From positions 186,001 through 250,000 of the forward strand of contig NZ_JAAQWN010000008.1 of NCBI RefSeq assembly GCF_012985465.1: a stretch of 64,000 nt of DNA, written 5' to 3'. Under the pieces are notes generated by a model, which was not told the origin of the DNA, searched no databases, and was given only the letters and a program-made list of their open reading frames with translations. Every line of letters begins with the position of its first letter. The first letter of the stretch is position 1. The stretch comes from Pseudomonas sp. WS 5079. GTDB taxonomy: Bacteria > Pseudomonadota > Gammaproteobacteria > Pseudomonadales > Pseudomonadaceae. This document shows positions 61,235 through 64,000 of this stretch, piece by piece. The position numbers and the translations under genes are program-made.

Positions 61235-62197
61235 TCAAGCCAGGCTTTCGTCGATCACCAGCACCAGCTTCCCGGAAATCTGGTTGGTCGAAAGCTGCGC
61301 AAACGCCGCTTCCGCGTCCTTGATCGGGAAGGTCTTGGCCAACTGCGGGCTCAGTCGCCCTTCGCCAAACAACGGCCATACCTGCTGGCCCAGGTCGCTC
61401 AAAAGGTCTGCCTTGAACTGGTCATCGCGGCTGCGCAAGGTCGAGCCCAGCACTTGCACACGCTTGGCCAGCACCTGCGCCAGGTCCAACTGGGCTTCAC
61501 GCCCGCCCATCAAGCCGATCAATACCCAGCGACCGTCGCGGGCCAGCAGCTTGAGGTTAATGGCTGCATAGTTGCCGCCCACCGGGTCGAGAATCACGTC
61601 GAACGGGCCAAAATCCCCCAGGCTCTCGATGCCGTCGGTACGTACCACACCGCCCTGGGCGCCGAGGTCTTCGCAGTAGGCCAGGCGGTCCACCGAGCCG
61701 ACGCTGACCCAGCACGGGCTGCCAAAGGCTTTACACAGCTGGATCGCTGCCGAACCGACGCCACTGGCGCCCGCATGCAACAGCACCTTTTCCCCGGGCT
61801 TGAGCGCCGCCAGTTGGAACAGGTTGAGCCAGGCAGTGCTGTACACCTCGGGCAACGCAGCGGCTTCGGCCAGGGACAAACCTTCTGGTACCGGCAGCAC
61901 GTGGCGCGCGTCCACCACCACTTCCTGCGCCATGCCACCGCCCGCCAACAGCGCACAGACCCGATCCCCCACTTGCCAGGACGAGCCAGCGCCGACTTCG
62001 CTGATCACCCCGGAACACTCCAGGCCCAGCACTTCGCTGGCCCCGGGCGGTGGAGGATAGAGCCCTGCACGCTGTAATAAATCCGCTCGATTGAGGCCGG
62101 CTGCTGCCACCCGAATGCGAACTTGCCCTACATCGCACGTAGGACTTGGGGTCTCAACCCACTCCACATGACCTTCAACGCCTTGCAATGCTTTCAC
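61235..62197 (-). CDS. NAD(P)H-quinone oxidoreductase, zinc-independent MDR (PIG3-like)
   Basis: 320 residues of the medium-chain dehydrogenase family: AGLNRADLLQRAGLYPPPPG and ECSGVISEVGAG at the start, and the cofactor loop HAGASGVGSAAIQL (about 142-155). The zinc-binding residues of alcohol dehydrogenases are absent, as in quinone oxidoreductase/PIG3 members. Start is GTG 62197 with GGAGG upstream. It is divergent from prc. Confidence 0.9.
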   Translation of the reverse strand: MKALQGVEGHVEWVETPSPTCDVGQVRIRVAAAGLNRADLLQRAGLYPPPPGASEVLGLECSGVISEVGAGSSWQVGDRVCALLAGGGMAQEVVVDARHVLPVPEGLSLAEAAALPEVYSTAWLNLFQLAALKPGEKVLLHAGASGVGSAAIQLCKAFGSPCWVSVGSVDRLAYCEDLGAQGGVVRTDGIESLGDFGPFDVILDPVGGNYAAINLKLLARDGRWVLIGLMGGREAQLDLAQVLAKRVQVLGSTLRSRDDQFKADLLSDLGQQVWPLFGEGRLSPQLAKTFPIKDAEAAFAQLSTNQISGKLVLVIDESLA

Positions 62198-62302
62198 AGT
62201 GCCTCCATAGTGAGTCTGGACTGAGCCCGTTGCTGTAGCGCCGGGCTTTTTGCATTATGCGACCGGCCCAAATGGAACCGGCGACTTCAAAGACGGCCTA
62301 AT

Positions 62303-64000
62303 ATGCGTTATCAATTGCCCCCGCGTCGAATCAGCATGAAGCATTTGTTCCCCAGCACCGCCCTCGCTCTTTTCATTGGTCTCGGCCTGTTGCCGCTGTC
62401 GACCAATACGTTCGCAGCCAACAGCTGGGACAAACTTCAGCCTGATCGCGATGAGGTGATTGCCAGCCTTAACGTCGTCGAGTTGCTCAAGCGCCACCAT
62501 TACAGCAAGCCGCCGCTGGACGATGCGCGCTCGGTGATCATCTATGACAGCTATCTCAAGCTGCTGGATCCCTCGCGCAGCTACTTCCTGGCCAGCGATA
62601 TCGCTGAGTTCGACAAATGGAAGACCCAGTTCGACGACTTTCTCAAGAGTGGCGACCTGCAACCTGGCTTCACCATCTACAAGCGTTACCTGGACCGTGT
62701 CAAAGCGCGTCTGGACTTCGCCCTCGGTGAGTTGAACAAAGGCGTCGACAAGCTCGACTTCACCCAGAAGGAAACCCTGCTGGTGGATCGCAAGGAGGCC
62801 CCGTGGCTGACCAGCACCGCCGCCCTGGATGACCTGTGGCGCAAACGCGTCAAGGATGAAGTCCTGCGCCTGAAGATCGCCGGCAAAGAGCCCAAGGCGA
62901 TCCAGGAATTGCTGACCAAGCGCTACAAGAACCAATTGAGCCGCCTGGAACAGACCCGCGCCGAAGATATCTTCCAGGCCTACATCAACACCTTCGCGAT
63001 GTCCTACGATCCGCACACCAATTATCTGTCGCCAGATAACGCGGAAAATTTTGATATCAACATGAGTCTGTCCCTCGAAGGGATCGGTGCCGTGCTGCAG
63101 AGCGACAACGACCAGGTCAAGATCGTACGCCTGGTGCCAGCGGGTCCTGCGGACAAGACCAAGCAGGTCGCTCCGGCCGACAAGATCATTGGCGTGGCCC
63201 AGGCCGACAAAGAGATGGTCGACGTGGTCGGCTGGCGCCTGGACGAAGTGGTCAAGCTGATCCGTGGGCCCAAGGGCAGCGTGGTGCGCCTGGAAGTGAT
63301 TCCGCACACCAACGCGCCGAACGACCAGACCAGCAAGATCGTGTCGATCACCCGCGAAGCGGTGAAGCTCGAAGACCAGGCCGTGCAGAAGAAAGTCCTC
63401 AACCTCAAGCAGGATGGCAAGGACTACAAGCTGGGCGTCATTGAGATCCCGGCGTTCTACCTGGACTTCAAGGCCTTCCGTGCTGGCGATCCGGACTACA
63501 AGAGCACCACCCGCGACGTGAAGAAAATCCTCACCGAGCTGACCAAAGAGAAAGTCGACGGCGTGGTCATCGACCTGCGCAACAACGGTGGCGGCTCGTT
63601 GCAGGAGGCCACCGAGCTGACCAGCCTGTTTATCGACAAGGGCCCGACCGTGTTGGTGCGCAACGCTGACGGCCGCGTGGATGTGCTGGAAGACGAAAAC
63701 CCGGGCGCCTTCTACAAAGGCCCGATGGCATTGCTGGTCAACCGTCTCTCGGCTTCGGCCTCGGAGATTTTTGCCGGTGCGATGCAGGACTACCACCGCG
63801 CGTTGATCATCGGTGGCCAGACCTTCGGCAAAGGCACGGTGCAGACGATCCAGCCACTCAACCATGGCGAGCTGAAGCTGACCCTGGCCAAGTTCTACCG
63901 GGTTTCCGGGCAGAGCACCCAGCACCAGGGCGTACTCCCGGACATCGATTTCCCGTCGCTCATCGACACCAAGGAAATCGGCGAAAGCGCCCTGCCAGAA
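62303..64000 (+). CDS. prc: Carboxy-terminal processing (tail-specific) protease, 5' part
   Basis: Periplasmic serine protease that trims or degrades proteins from their C-terminus; in P. aeruginosa the orthologue (AlgO/Prc) helps degrade truncated MucA and so affects AlgU activity. The first 566 codons are visible. Signal peptide (MKHLFPSTALALFIGLGLLP after an 11-residue leader), DUF3340-like N-terminal domain, PDZ (about 255-345), and the catalytic pair Ser485 (RLSASASEIF) and Lys510 (TFGKGTVQT). Start is ATG 62303 or possibly ATG 62336. The 3' end is outside the window. Confidence 0.94.
   Translation, partial: MRYQLPPRRISMKHLFPSTALALFIGLGLLPLSTNTFAANSWDKLQPDRDEVIASLNVVELLKRHHYSKPPLDDARSVIIYDSYLKLLDPSRSYFLASDIAEFDKWKTQFDDFLKSGDLQPGFTIYKRYLDRVKARLDFALGELNKGVDKLDFTQKETLLVDRKEAPWLTSTAALDDLWRKRVKDEVLRLKIAGKEPKAIQELLTKRYKNQLSRLEQTRAEDIFQAYINTFAMSYDPHTNYLSPDNAENFDINMSLSLEGIGAVLQSDNDQVKIVRLVPAGPADKTKQVAPADKIIGVAQADKEMVDVVGWRLDEVVKLIRGPKGSVVRLEVIPHTNAPNDQTSKIVSITREAVKLEDQAVQKKVLNLKQDGKDYKLGVIEIPAFYLDFKAFRAGDPDYKSTTRDVKKILTELTKEKVDGVVIDLRNNGGGSLQEATELTSLFIDKGPTVLVRNADGRVDVLEDENPGAFYKGPMALLVNRLSASASEIFAGAMQDYHRALIIGGQTFGKGTVQTIQPLNHGELKLTLAKFYRVSGQSTQHQGVLPDIDFPSLIDTKEIGESALPE

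Noticed and set aside
1..64000. CRISPR array, tRNA/rRNA genes, integrase or prophage
   Set aside because: No regularly spaced repeats other than REP elements, no tRNA-like cloverleaf noticed in the gaps, and no phage or transposase reading frame found by eye.

Overview
The window reads as a chromosomal segment of a Pseudomonas of the P. fluorescens group. The evidence is GC-rich coding sequence, a run of genes in the arrangement I remember from P. aeruginosa PAO1 (aroC, an HcaT-type MFS gene, prmB, Smr, folE; and the ABC transporter, HAD, quinone oxidoreductase, prc block), and at least a dozen REP/REPIN palindromes of the GTGGGAGCGGGCTTGC type. I see no tRNA, rRNA, CRISPR, intact IS or prophage gene.

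Layout. 1-9.4 kb (mostly minus strand): start of a thiolase, polyphosphate:AMP phosphotransferase, a ~1,600-residue toxin-like protein with leucine-rich repeats and a NEL-type ubiquitin-ligase domain, and divergent mnmC. On the far side of mnmC lies a short stop-interrupted remnant of a second copy of the toxin gene. 9.8-14.7 kb: the three-gene cluster for the osmoprotectant N-acetylglutaminylglutamine amide (asnO, ngg, M42 peptidase). 14.8-25.5 kb: YheU, an RsmA/CsrA paralogue, an SDR, small membrane proteins, an LTA-synthase-like sulfatase, an ankyrin protein, an acyl-CoA synthetase, a LuxR-type regulator, an acireductone-dioxygenase-like protein lacking two metal ligands, and an MFS transporter. 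25.5-33.3 kb: aroC, hydrolases, prmB, Smr, folE and two thioredoxin-fold genes.

33.4-45.4 kb: an aminotransferase/MarR pair, then a purine/urate catabolic island. It holds an AzgA-type permease, a LysE exporter, hiuH, puuE, uraD, alc, allA, membrane urate hydroxylase puuD with a fused cytochrome c, an NCS2 permease and a Tsx/OmpK-type outer-membrane channel. Together these would take up purines/urate and convert urate through 5-hydroxyisourate, OHCU, allantoin, allantoate and ureidoglycolate to glyoxylate and urea. Three sites of the form TTGTnnACAA lie in two promoter regions of the island, and the porin has a good sigma-54 promoter.

45.5-55.4 kb: patatin, lpxL, minCDE, an RluA-type pseudouridine synthase, M18 aminopeptidase, a small membrane protein, a MscS-type channel and a UTRA GntR regulator. 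55.7-61.1 kb: an ABC-importer operon with an alkaline-phosphatase-superfamily enzyme and a HAD phosphatase. Its promoter region combines a Pho box at the right distance from a -10 element with two copies of a TGGnCTAGnCCA-type operator, one before the gntR gene and one just downstream of the inferred operon start. The window ends with a quinone oxidoreductase and the first 566 codons of prc.

The points most worth following are the dual phosphate/GntR-controlled importer-hydrolase operon, the NEL toxin with its degenerate second copy, the ligand-deficient acireductone-dioxygenase-like protein, and the shared operator in the urate island. All calls rest on reading the sequence and on recalled family knowledge; no database search was run.
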